Shown here: piece by piece, positions 1 through 8,255 of the stretch
Layout: each line of letters begins with the position of its first letter
Position numbering within the stretch: position 1 is the first letter of the stretch
NCBI GenBank assembly: GCA_021821225.1
Contig: JAKACR010000118.1
Span: forward strand, 1 to 8,255
Direction of reading: 5' to 3'
From: Bacillota bacterium
GTDB lineage: Bacteria > Bacillota > Bacilli > Alicyclobacillales > SLC66
Length of the DNA stretch: 8,255 nucleotides
Position numbers and translations under genes: made by a program
Notes under the pieces: model-generated
Told to the model about the DNA's origin: nothing
Seen by the model: only the letters and a program-made list of their open reading frames with translations
Database searches by the model: none

Positions 1-214
1 GAAACGGACTTGGTGCGCACGGAGGTCCATGGCTGTCCACGTTGCGAGTACCGCGAGGACTATTCCCGGAGCGACGGCCTGCGTGTCGCGTCTCCCGGAG
101 ACTGCTCCTGGTGCAACCCATAGGTGTACGTCGAGCGGCAAGTTCCGCGCAGGATGTGCAGCAGAACCTTTCGCTGTGCGGATGGGCCCTTTTTTGACGG
201 ATGCCAGTCTTGTC

Positions 215-400
215 GGATGGGGAGCGGCGATCGGTATCCGACCTGGATTGGAGCGTACGGTTGAGTTGTCCCTGCTCGGTCGCCATCAGGCGCAAAACGC
301 GGTTGTGGCGCTGGATTGCGCTCACAACGAAGCCAGCGTGGCGGTCCTGACGGGCAACCTTGAGCGCGTATTTCCCGTGGCGCTAGGACGCTGGCAGCGC
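215..400 (+). pseudogene. folC: folC remnant (folylpolyglutamate/dihydrofolate synthase), internally deleted
   Basis: FolC adds glutamate to folates in the cytoplasm. The reading frame open from 29 to 424 contains two FolC landmarks. LLGRHQAQNAVVAL (about 270-312) is the family's conserved central LLGRHQxxNAxxAL motif. It runs directly into LDCAHNEASVAVL (about 310-348), which corresponds to the LDGAHNPxxxxAL motif of the C-terminal domain, followed by LERVFP. In intact enzymes these motifs are roughly a hundred residues apart, so the middle of the gene is missing. The two pieces stay in one frame. Upstream, residues before about 215 do not look like FolC, although the first bases of the window (GAAACGGACTTGG) could be a decayed form of the ETGLGG motif; this is weak. 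I see no convincing start, ATP-binding P-loop or full C-terminus, so I call it a pseudogene. The product cannot be active. Confidence 0.6.
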
Positions 401-432
401 GTTCGCAACCGGAATCTATCATAGTGCGCGTG

Positions 433-445
433 AGGAAGAGGAGGG
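433..445 (+). promoter_or_regulatory. RBS of the carbonic-anhydrase-like gene
   Basis: The purine-rich run AGGAAGAGGAGGG ends 9 bases before the ATG at 455. It supports that start over any internal ATG. Confidence 0.55.
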
Positions 446-454
446 ACGAGGAAG

Positions 455-1000
455 ATGAGTGCATTCAGTACGAATCGGCCTGCGCAGATCGGGGACGATC
501 GCAAGGAAATATCGTCCAATTCGTATCTCGACAGATGCGCGGCGCTCATAATCGGAGGGGTTGGGCCAGAAAAGGAGCAGGGGATAGAGCGGGGTTTGGG
601 TTGTCCAGGAAGCGGACTGTGGTTTCGCTGTGAAGGGGCGCTGTTGTGGGATGCGTACGGGTCGTTGATGCGCAGTGTCCTGATGATGGTGCATCGCTGC
701 TCTTCTCTTCGCGATGTGTATGTGGTGGCAGAGGACAATCCTGCACGGTTGCAAGAAAGCAGTTCCGTCGAGATGGGTGCAGGCATTCCTGCGGATGTCA
801 TGAGGGCGATGGACTATCTGCTTCGTCATGTCCATGGTGTGGATCCAGCGGTGTGGTTGGGCGCCCGCCCGGATCCAGAGGCGGCGGTCCGCAACTCCGT
901 CCGGCTGCTCCAAGGACATCCTTTGATGCCGGAATCCATCCGTGTCCAAGGATTTCTGGTTAGGGAGACAGGGACACGGCTGCTGCCGCTGCAGGTCTGA
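455..1000 (+). CDS. beta-carbonic-anhydrase-like protein (YtiB type) lacking the zinc site
   Basis: This is a 181-residue protein, about the length of a small beta-carbonic anhydrase. Family resemblance is clear in several blocks. GALL at 61-64 followed by YGSLMRSVLMMV (68-79) corresponds to the conserved GALV..GSIMRSILVAV strand and helix. DVYVVAED (87-94) is the next core strand. GIPADV, GVDPAVWL and the C-terminal AVRNSVRLLQGHPLMPES...VQGFLV block (144-169) match the usual VxxSVxxIRxHPLxPxxxPVHGL ending. The catalytic parts are gone. The CMDSR/CMDTR position reads GGVGP (34-38), so the Cys, Asp and Arg are lost. The GHxDCG position reads AEDNPA (92-97), so the His and second Cys are lost. 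It cannot bind the catalytic zinc in the normal way. The frame is intact with a plausible RBS, so it may be an expressed pseudoenzyme with a structural or binding role. Since degraded folC and icd genes flank it, it could also be an early pseudogene. Confidence 0.7.
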   Translation: MSAFSTNRPAQIGDDRKEISSNSYLDRCAALIIGGVGPEKEQGIERGLGCPGSGLWFRCEGALLWDAYGSLMRSVLMMVHRCSSLRDVYVVAEDNPARLQESSSVEMGAGIPADVMRAMDYLLRHVHGVDPAVWLGARPDPEAAVRNSVRLLQGHPLMPESIRVQGFLVRETGTRLLPLQV

Positions 1001-1006
1001 TATACT
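998..1006 (+). promoter_or_regulatory. candidate extended -10 promoter
   Basis: TGATATACT fits the extended -10 form TGnTATAnT. It overlaps the TGA stop of the preceding gene and lies about 120 bases before the icd remnant. No good -35 box is visible 16-18 bases upstream, so this is only a candidate. Confidence 0.3.
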
Positions 1007-1078
1007 AAAAATTTCCAATACGCGGCGCGACCTGTGGAACGTGGACGCCAGCGGCAATGGGTTATTGGAACAGTATGA

Positions 1079-1110
1079 GTAAACAGGTGCGTAAACAGGT
1101 GCGTAAACAG
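1079..1110 (+). repeat. 12-bp tandem repeat, 2.7 copies
   Basis: GTAAACAGGTGC occurs at 1079-1090 and 1091-1102, and GTAAACAG at 1103-1110, with no mismatch. It sits in the leader just before the RBS of the icd remnant. Perfect identity suggests recent slippage duplication. Confidence 0.85.
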
Positions 1111-1126
1111 AATGGAGAATGCGACC

Positions 1127-1304
1127 ATGGGACAACGAATCCCTATCTCCGTCGCCTACGGAGACGGCATTGGGCCTGTACGCAAACGTGCGTCCGAGCG
1201 TGTCCTACCATCCGTTTGTCTACACGAAGCACCCCGCCATGGACGTGGTCATCGTCCGCGAAAACGAGGAAGACTTGTACGCCGGTATTGAGCACCGACA
1301 GACG
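1127..1304 (+). pseudogene. icd: icd remnant (isocitrate dehydrogenase family) with internal deletion and frame change
   Basis: Isocitrate dehydrogenase oxidises isocitrate to 2-oxoglutarate in the TCA cycle. From the ATG at 1127, with a GGAGA RBS at 1114-1118, the frame reads MGQRIPISVAYGDGIGP, the usual N-terminal strand plus the GDGIGPE motif. At 1170-1178 the sequence passes into another frame reading LGLYANVRPSVSYHPFV, then MDVVIVRENEEDLYAGIEH and RQT, ending about 1304. This second block is the conserved substrate-binding region of the IDH type found in Rickettsia and many Firmicutes. It normally lies some 80-90 residues after GDGIGP. The rest of the enzyme, about three quarters, is absent. 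The downstream sequence to 1590 is not recognisable IDH. The identity of the two blocks is confident; no function is possible. Confidence 0.8.
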
Positions 1305-1387
1305 GCCCGGCTTTTGGCGGCGAGTCCTTTTCGCCCGCCGGGATGGAGGCGTGGATGCGCGACCGGATGCAGGGTATTCTGGGGTGA
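1298..1387 (+). other. short open remnant of unknown origin
   Basis: In one plus frame the bases after the icd remnant read TDGPAFGGESFSPAGMEAWM and then RDRMQGILG before a TGA at 1385-1387. The composition looks like real protein rather than random translation. There is no start codon or RBS, and I do not recognise the family. It may be the tail of another deleted gene joined to icd. Confidence 0.2.
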
Positions 1388-1428
1388 TCCGATCCGCGGA
1401 AGACCGGATGCCGAGAGCAGGTGCCTAA

Positions 1429-1589
1429 CGGCCCGCCGTTGTATTCAACCACGTAGAGCACTGTGAGTTCCGGCCGAAAGGCGGGGCCGTTGCGGCCACC
1501 GTTGATGGTGCGGACTCCGGAGGAGGACGCGTTGCGGTTGCGCCGTGCGGGGAGTTGACCATTTTGTACTCAGACCGCAAAATAATTTG

Positions 1590-1590
<1 letters not shown>
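1429..1590 (+). other. second unidentified open remnant before lacZ
   Basis: After a TAA at 1426-1428 one frame stays open to a TGA at 1588-1590. It reads RPAVVFNHVEHCEFRPKG and then GAVAATVDGADSGGGRVAV, ending TILYSDRKII. It is protein-like (alternating Gly/Val-rich strands) but has no start codon, and I cannot assign a family. Its end overlaps the lacZ promoter candidate. It could simply be GC-rich sequence lacking stops by chance. Confidence 0.2.
1555..1586 (+). promoter_or_regulatory. candidate sigma-A promoter of lacZ
   Basis: TTGACC (1555-1560) is a five-of-six match to TTGACA. Two -10 options follow: CAAAAT (1578-1583) at 17-bp spacing, or AATAAT (1581-1586), a better hexamer but at 20 bp. 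The AT-rich island stands out from the GC-rich surroundings. Transcription would start about 1590-1595 and give a leader of roughly 100 bases before the GTG at 1690. Confidence 0.5.
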
Positions 1591-5359
<3,769 letters not shown>

Positions 5360-5364
5360 GGGGC

Positions 5365-5379
5365 ACCCTCCTTCAGGGT
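5365..5379 (-). promoter_or_regulatory. RBS of the protease gene within a small hairpin
   Basis: On the minus strand ACCCT-GAAGG-AGGGT forms a 5-bp stem with a 5-base loop. The Shine-Dalgarno AGGAGG (5372 down to 5367) spans the loop and the 3' arm. Folding would partly hide the RBS. The stem is short, so an effect on translation is speculative, but the RBS itself is strong and fixes the GTG start. Confidence 0.5.
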
Positions 5380-5603
5380 CTTGCCTGGGTACAGATTTTC
5401 GCACGTTGGCGCGACCGTATATCGTACGCGCAAAGAGGATGGCGGAACCGACAGAAGCCTGCCAGGCTGGCCCGAATACCGACAAATCCGCAGCTATGGA
5501 TAGACTGCGAGAGTTGCTGCATAACGGATTGGTGCATGACGAACATCCTCGAGGCGTGTATCCGTTTCACTGTGCCATGCCATCTCATACGATAGTGTAG
5601 ACA
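5380..5603. other. intergenic region between divergent genes, no confident gene
   Basis: This stretch separates the leftward protease from the rightward small gene. One plus frame (TTG 5406, ATG 5439, ATG 5496) is open to a TAG at 5598-5600 and ends MDRLRELLHNGLVHDEHPRG..., but none of its starts has an RBS. No promoter pair good enough to report is visible on either strand, though the protease promoter must lie here. Confidence 0.3.
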
Positions 5604-5604
5604 T

Positions 5605-5612
5605 GGAGGTGG
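5605..5612 (+). promoter_or_regulatory. strong Shine-Dalgarno with no start codon at proper distance
   Basis: GGAGGTGG is close to the ideal anti-16S match. Within 5-12 bases downstream there is no ATG, GTG or TTG; the first usable start in the protein-like frame is GTG at 5634. This suggests a lost or unusual start codon for the small gene. Confidence 0.4.
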
Positions 5613-5633
5613 TTCAAGAATCATCACACGGGG

Positions 5634-5792
5634 GTGGACCACGCAGACGGCGGCGGCGGAACAGGAATCCATGAGATTACATTCCCGGTGTGGCTGATTC
5701 AAAAGCTTGCCAAACCGGGCGCCGATGCGGTTCCACAGGCCGGGGAGACCGCGCAGGAAGCTGAACAAACCGTGAAAGAACATGGGGATTAA
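5634..5792 (+). CDS. small 52-residue protein of unknown function
   Basis: The frame from GTG 5634 begins VDHADGGGGTGIHEITFPVW, continues LIQKLAKPGADAVPQAGE and ends in a charged helix-like tail (TAQEAEQTVKEHGD). Support for a real gene is the protein-like composition, the strong Shine-Dalgarno GGAGGTGG at 5605-5612, and a stem-loop starting on the last base of its stop codon. The weak point is the start: the Shine-Dalgarno is 21 bases from the GTG, too far, and no other start codon lies in this frame after the TAG at 5598. A five-G run at 5630-5634 sits just before the frame. Losing one G would join it to ATG 5603 (MEVVQESSHG...), although that ATG overlaps the Shine-Dalgarno. I do not recognise the family. 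It has a mildly hydrophobic patch but no clear membrane helix. Confidence 0.45.
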   Translation: MDHADGGGGTGIHEITFPVWLIQKLAKPGADAVPQAGETAQEAEQTVKEHGD

Positions 5793-5823
5793 GGCGCAGC
5801 ATTCTTGTGTGTTGCGCCTCTTT
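5792..5823. terminator. stem-loop terminator, probably shared by two convergent genes
   Basis: AGGCGCAGCA (5792-5801) pairs with TGTTGCGCCT (5810-5819) as a 10-bp stem including one G-U pair, with loop TTCTTGTG and then CTTT. The U-tract is short. The structure begins at the final base of the small gene's stop and lies 10 bases past the end of the minus-strand pseudogene, so it may act in both directions. Confidence 0.6.
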
Positions 5824-6102
5824 GCCGCCTCATTAGCCGGATTGAGCCTGATAGTACACATCGAAGTCCGCAGAATGGCCGGTCTCGTATGAACGGTAGG
5901 AGATTTTAGCGTATCACAAGAATCGCAGTGGGGCTATGGCTTGAGTCGTGAGCCCGGGGACAATCGTTTGCGAATCAATCGTATAGTCCCGGTCATTCGG
6001 ACTGATTTCCAGATAGACCGTCACTTGGTTTGGCGATCTGTTTACAACGGCGTACGAGAGATTCGTTTGGACCGACACGTCCTGTGACGGCAATGATTTG
6101 AT

Positions 6103-6120
6103 CCATATATTGTAATATTA
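6103..6120. other. AT-rich island at the frameshift point
   Basis: CCATATATTGTAATATTA is almost pure AT, includes the inverted repeat ATATT-GT-AATAT, and lies between the repeat frame and the DUF6385 frame. It is the likely site of the indel that broke the gene. Confidence 0.4.
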
Positions 6121-6150
6121 TCAGTACTGTGCTCCAACGGGCGAATGGAC

Positions 6151-6393
6151 ACTGGCTCTACGATACTTTCTACAACCACGGGCGTTTGGATCCCGGACAC
6201 CGAAACTGGTGCATTGATCCTGTCGACAACGACAGGCGACAGGATGGTGGAGACCATCACTGGCGTCGAGATGTTTCGAACGCGCACGGACCGGAGAATC
6301 TTGCGAATGTCGACAGGATGCTTGATTTGTCGAACGTTGACCGGATGGAGGACGCCCCTGATCATGACGGGCGTGAGGATCTTCTTGATCACA
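6151..6393. repeat. 27-bp degenerate repeat array, nine units
   Basis: Nine units of exactly 27 bp follow one another from 6151, each starting AC-N-GG (one ACGGA) with AT at unit positions 13-14 in all but one. Units are diverged at third positions. On the minus strand they encode the PVxVxxIxx repeat; on the plus strand the same DNA is open and reads TGxxIxxTx. Conservation fits the minus strand better: minus-strand Val/Ile positions vary only conservatively, while their plus-strand counterparts alternate between Thr, Ile and Met. Confidence 0.85.
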
Positions 6394-7425
6394 GAAGAAT
6401 TTCTGTGCGAGTGTTTGGACAGTATCCTTGCAATCACAAGCGATGTGGTGGTGATCGATACGGGCTCCGTCGACCGGACGGCGGACCTGGCAAGGGACAG
6501 GGGATGCCGCGTATTCTCCTATGAATGGCGCGACGACTTTTCTGCGGCAAGGAATTATGGGTTGCAAAAAGCAGAGGGTGACTGGATCCTTTCGATTGAC
6601 GCGGACGAACGCATCCACTTGAACGCCGCTCAGGCAGACCTGGACAGCCTTCTGGAACGCACAGACTGCCAGGCGTTTACGGCTCCCATCATCAGCTATG
6701 TGGGACCTGGTCTGGTGCAGGCGCGCGCGGAGCAGGATGAGCGGATTGTTCTATTCAAGAACAACGCCAAGGTCCGATTCCAGCATCGAGTCCACGAGGA
6801 CCTCTCCGAGAGTCTGATGGCTTGTCATGGGCCAAATTTGAAAACTGGACGCCTTCCGCTGACCATTCACCATCTCGGTTACTTGGACCCGGTGGTGAAC
6901 GCCCGTCAAAAACACGCGCGAAATATCAGGTTACTGGAACTGGAGATCGAAGAGAGCGAGCCCTCTCCCTGGGTGGACTACTGCTTGGGCACAGAGTGGT
7001 CGAGTTGCGGGCAATGGCAAAAGGCCGTACAGCCGCTCGAACGGGTGGTCGGTCATGCAGCCCTCGCCCCGTATTGGGAATTGGCGGCCCACACGTTATC
7101 GTACTGCTACCTGCAACTGGGGATGCCCGACCGGTGCATCGCAGTCTGCGACTTGGCCCGGGAATTGGAGGGAGACCACCAGGTTCCGTTTGCCTTTATG
7201 AGAAAGCTGGCACAGTGGCAGGCGTCCAGTTCGCTTTCGAGCATGCTCTCGACCCTCTTTGCAACGGAATTTCCTCTGGAAGAAGACTATTATGCCTTTC
7301 TCCTGGCGTATCGCCGCGCAGTGGAGCAACTGTGGAGCGATACAGCCAGAGCCAGGGGAACTGTGATAAAGTCCGCCTGCTTAAATCTGGATTATCACAG
7401 TTCTCCTGGAGGAGTGAACTCCTAA
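6364..7425 (+). CDS. family 2 glycosyltransferase with TPR-like C-terminal half, N-terminus replaced
   Basis: This enzyme should transfer a sugar from an activated nucleotide donor to a glycan or protein acceptor at the cytoplasmic side. From ATG 6364 it has 353 residues. The GT-A part shows EEFLCECLDSI (11-21), VVVIDTGSVDRTADLA (28-43), EWRDDFSAARNYGL (54-67) and GDWILSIDADE, whose Asp79-Ala-Asp81 is the metal-binding DxD. A TPR-like half follows, with YCLGTEWSSCGQWQKAVQPL and LSYCYLQLGMPDRCIAVCDL. Relatives begin with a strand like ISLCMIVKNEEEFL; here the part before EEFL is missing and MTGVRIFLIT comes from the antisense of the adjoining repeat array. ATG 6364 is chosen because GGAGGA (6347-6352) lies 11 bases upstream, but this RBS is itself repeat sequence. 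The frame is open back to ATG 6145. Without its first nucleotide-binding strand the enzyme may be inactive. The next glycosyltransferase follows 45 bases after its stop. Confidence 0.75.
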   Translation: MTGVRIFLITEEFLCECLDSILAITSDVVVIDTGSVDRTADLARDRGCRVFSYEWRDDFSAARNYGLQKAEGDWILSIDADERIHLNAAQADLDSLLERTDCQAFTAPIISYVGPGLVQARAEQDERIVLFKNNAKVRFQHRVHEDLSESLMACHGPNLKTGRLPLTIHHLGYLDPVVNARQKHARNIRLLELEIEESEPSPWVDYCLGTEWSSCGQWQKAVQPLERVVGHAALAPYWELAAHTLSYCYLQLGMPDRCIAVCDLARELEGDHQVPFAFMRKLAQWQASSSLSSMLSTLFATEFPLEEDYYAFLLAYRRAVEQLWSDTARARGTVIKSACLNLDYHSSPGGVNS

Positions 7426-7454
7426 TGGATGACTCTTCCCTGACAGATGAACAG

Positions 7455-7461
7455 AAGGAGG
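7455..7461 (+). promoter_or_regulatory. RBS of the second glycosyltransferase
   Basis: AAGGAGG lies 9 bases before ATG 7471. It decides that start over the ATG at 7425 (overlapping the previous stop as TAATG), which opens a different, non-homologous frame. Confidence 0.8.
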
Positions 7462-7470
7462 AATGGGCGC

Positions 7471-8255
7471 ATGATTCGCGAGCGACACGAGAATACACTG
7501 ACCAGCATCATCGTTCCCACACTCAACCAATGGGAGTATACGCGTCAATGCCTGGACAGCATACGCGCGTTCACAGTCACTCCTTACGAACTTATAGTTG
7601 TCGACAATGGCTCCACGGACGAAACCGTGGCTTCGCTCAAGCAGATGAAGGACGTCATTCTGATTGAGAATGACCACAACAAGGGCTTCCCGGCGGCGTG
7701 CAATCAGGGACTGGCGATTGCACGCGGCCGGCAGTTTCTCCTTCTGAACAACGATGTCATTGTCACTCACGGCTGGCTGGAGGGCCTGCTGGATTGTCTT
7801 TACGCAGACCCCGCGCACGGAGCGGTCGGCCCCGTGTCCAACTCGGTATCGGGTGTGCAAGCGAGACCGCAGGCATACGAGACTCTGGAGCAGTATCACG
7901 AAATGTCGAAGACGCGCATTCAATCCGCCCCGGGAAAATGCATCTATTCCCTGCGGCTGGTTGGATTTTGCCTTCTTGTTCGACGTGAGGTCTGCGAGGA
8001 GATTGGACCGCTTGATGAGCAATTCGGAAGAGGGACGTTTGAAGATGACGACTATTGCGTGCGAATTCGACGGGCGGGATACAAACTGGCGATTGCGACC
8101 GATACGTATATCCACCATTTTGGCAGTGTGACCAATCGTCTCGACGCCGAATACAGTCAACTGTTGGCGGACAACCAACGAAAGTTTCGGGAGAAGTGGG
8201 GGGTTGATCCCTCCTACAGCACATGGATGCGGGATGACCTCGCCGCCCTGGTTCC
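7471..8255 (+). CDS. family 2 glycosyltransferase, 3' end outside window
   Basis: The start is ATG 7471, with AAGGAGG (7455-7461) 9 bases upstream, an excellent RBS. 261 residues are visible and the frame runs off the end. It begins with the complete GT-A strand TSIIVPTLNQWEYTRQCLDS (11-30), then LIVVDNGSTDETV (41-53) for the nucleotide, NKGFPAACNQGL, LLLNNDVIV with the metal-binding Asn-Asp95, RLVGFCLLVRREV, and GTFEDDDYCVRIRRAGY, where Glu191-Asp192-Asp193 hold the expected catalytic base. IHHFGSVT is the usual end-of-domain His motif. The type resembles Firmicute rhamnosyl- or surface-glycan transferases, but donor and acceptor cannot be told from sequence. It probably shares a transcript with the preceding glycosyltransferase. 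Unlike that one, nothing looks damaged. Confidence 0.92.
   Translation, partial: MIRERHENTLTSIIVPTLNQWEYTRQCLDSIRAFTVTPYELIVVDNGSTDETVASLKQMKDVILIENDHNKGFPAACNQGLAIARGRQFLLLNNDVIVTHGWLEGLLDCLYADPAHGAVGPVSNSVSGVQARPQAYETLEQYHEMSKTRIQSAPGKCIYSLRLVGFCLLVRREVCEEIGPLDEQFGRGTFEDDDYCVRIRRAGYKLAIATDTYIHHFGSVTNRLDAEYSQLLADNQRKFREKWGVDPSYSTWMRDDLAALV

Larger units (their letters stand above)
5833..6393 (-). pseudogene. broken repeat protein: nonapeptide array plus DUF6385-like domain
   Basis: Reading leftward, 6393 to about 6120 encodes nine-residue repeats with pattern PVxVxxIxx: for example PVMIRGVLH, PVNVRQIKH, PVDIRKILR, PVMVSTILS, PVVVDRINA, PVSVSGIQT and PVVVESIVE. A frame change in the AT-rich stretch about 6100-6125 follows. 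The new frame (6099 down to 5833) reads KSLPSQDVSVQTNLSYAVVN, RSPNQVTVYLEISPNDRDYT and IDSQTIVPGL, to RFL. A TGA at 5914-5916 interrupts, and the same frame continues YAKISYRSYETG to DVYYQAQSG and TAA (5833-5835). Restoring Arg for the TGA gives RFLRYAKISYRS, the usual ending of this domain, which I recall as DUF6385 from Firmicute surface or spore proteins with N-terminal short repeats. The N-terminus is absent: the array stops exactly where the glycosyltransferase begins. Frameshift, stop and truncation make it a pseudogene. Its original role was probably structural. Confidence 0.72.

Noticed and set aside
5360..5485. N-terminal extension of the protease to ATG 5485
   Set aside because: The GTG at 5359 has an AGGAGG at ideal spacing; the extension has no RBS and does not resemble the family.
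5373..5861. Minus-strand open frame of 162 residues
   Set aside because: Cys-rich, non-protein-like composition, no RBS, and it is antisense to the small gene and the terminator.
6145..6363. Treating the plus frame from ATG 6145 as a genuine repeat-containing N-terminus of the glycosyltransferase
   Set aside because: No RBS precedes ATG 6145, the repeat conserves minus-strand hydrophobic positions better, and known transferases of this type start with a short strand near EEFL.
6151..6393. CRISPR array
   Set aside because: The 27-bp units are adjacent with no spacers, diverge at third codon positions and encode amino acid repeats.
7425..7667. Open frame from ATG 7425 overlapping the previous stop (TAATG)
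   Set aside because: It overlaps the second glycosyltransferase in another frame. The latter has the better RBS and clear family motifs.
7381..8178. Minus-strand open frame of 265 residues
   Set aside because: It is the antisense shadow of the second glycosyltransferase.

Overview
The window looks like chromosomal DNA of a fairly GC-rich Gram-positive bacterium, most likely a Firmicute of the Alicyclobacillus/Kyrpidia/Paenibacillus type. This rests on strong AGGAGG-type ribosome binding sites, GTG starts, a textbook CcpA operator (cre), a YtiB-like carbonic anhydrase relative, a DUF6385-like repeat protein and family 2 glycosyltransferases. The assignment is inference; no rRNA or tRNA is present.

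Region 1 (1-1590) is a gene graveyard. It holds a folC (folylpolyglutamate synthase) remnant with its middle deleted; an intact reading frame for a beta-carbonic-anhydrase-like protein that has lost all its zinc ligands; an icd (isocitrate dehydrogenase) remnant whose N-terminal start is fused to its middle, apparently through a 9-base shared sequence; and two further short open remnants I cannot name.

Region 2 (1555-4845) is a complete, apparently functional LacZ-type GH2 beta-galactosidase. It has a candidate sigma-A promoter, a perfect cre site just downstream of the -10, and a well-placed RBS before a GTG start. No permease or local regulator gene is visible beside it.

Region 3 (4835-5359, minus strand) is a retropepsin-like aspartic protease. 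It converges on lacZ and overlaps its end by 11 bp. Its RBS lies partly in a small hairpin.

Region 4 (5360-5823) is mostly non-coding. It holds a probable 52-residue small protein whose stop codon abuts a 10-bp stem-loop, likely a terminator shared with the convergent gene beyond it.

Region 5 (5833-6393, minus strand) is a broken surface/spore-type gene. It has an array of nine-residue repeats (PVxVxxIxx) followed by a DUF6385-like beta domain, disrupted by a frameshift and an in-frame TGA. The array ends abruptly at 6393, where the truncated first glycosyltransferase (plus strand) begins. Two divergent genes therefore seem to have been joined head to head by a deletion that removed both N-termini and the promoters between them. 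The glycosyltransferase frame remains open backwards through the antisense of the repeats.

Region 6 (6364-8255) holds two consecutive family 2 glycosyltransferases. The first has a TPR-like C-terminal half and lacks its normal N-terminus. The second has an intact N-terminus and runs off the window. Together with the repeat protein they look like the edge of a surface-glycan or glycoprotein locus.

The strongest unusual signals are the head-to-head truncation at 6393/6394, the repeat array open on both strands, and the metal-less carbonic anhydrase homologue.
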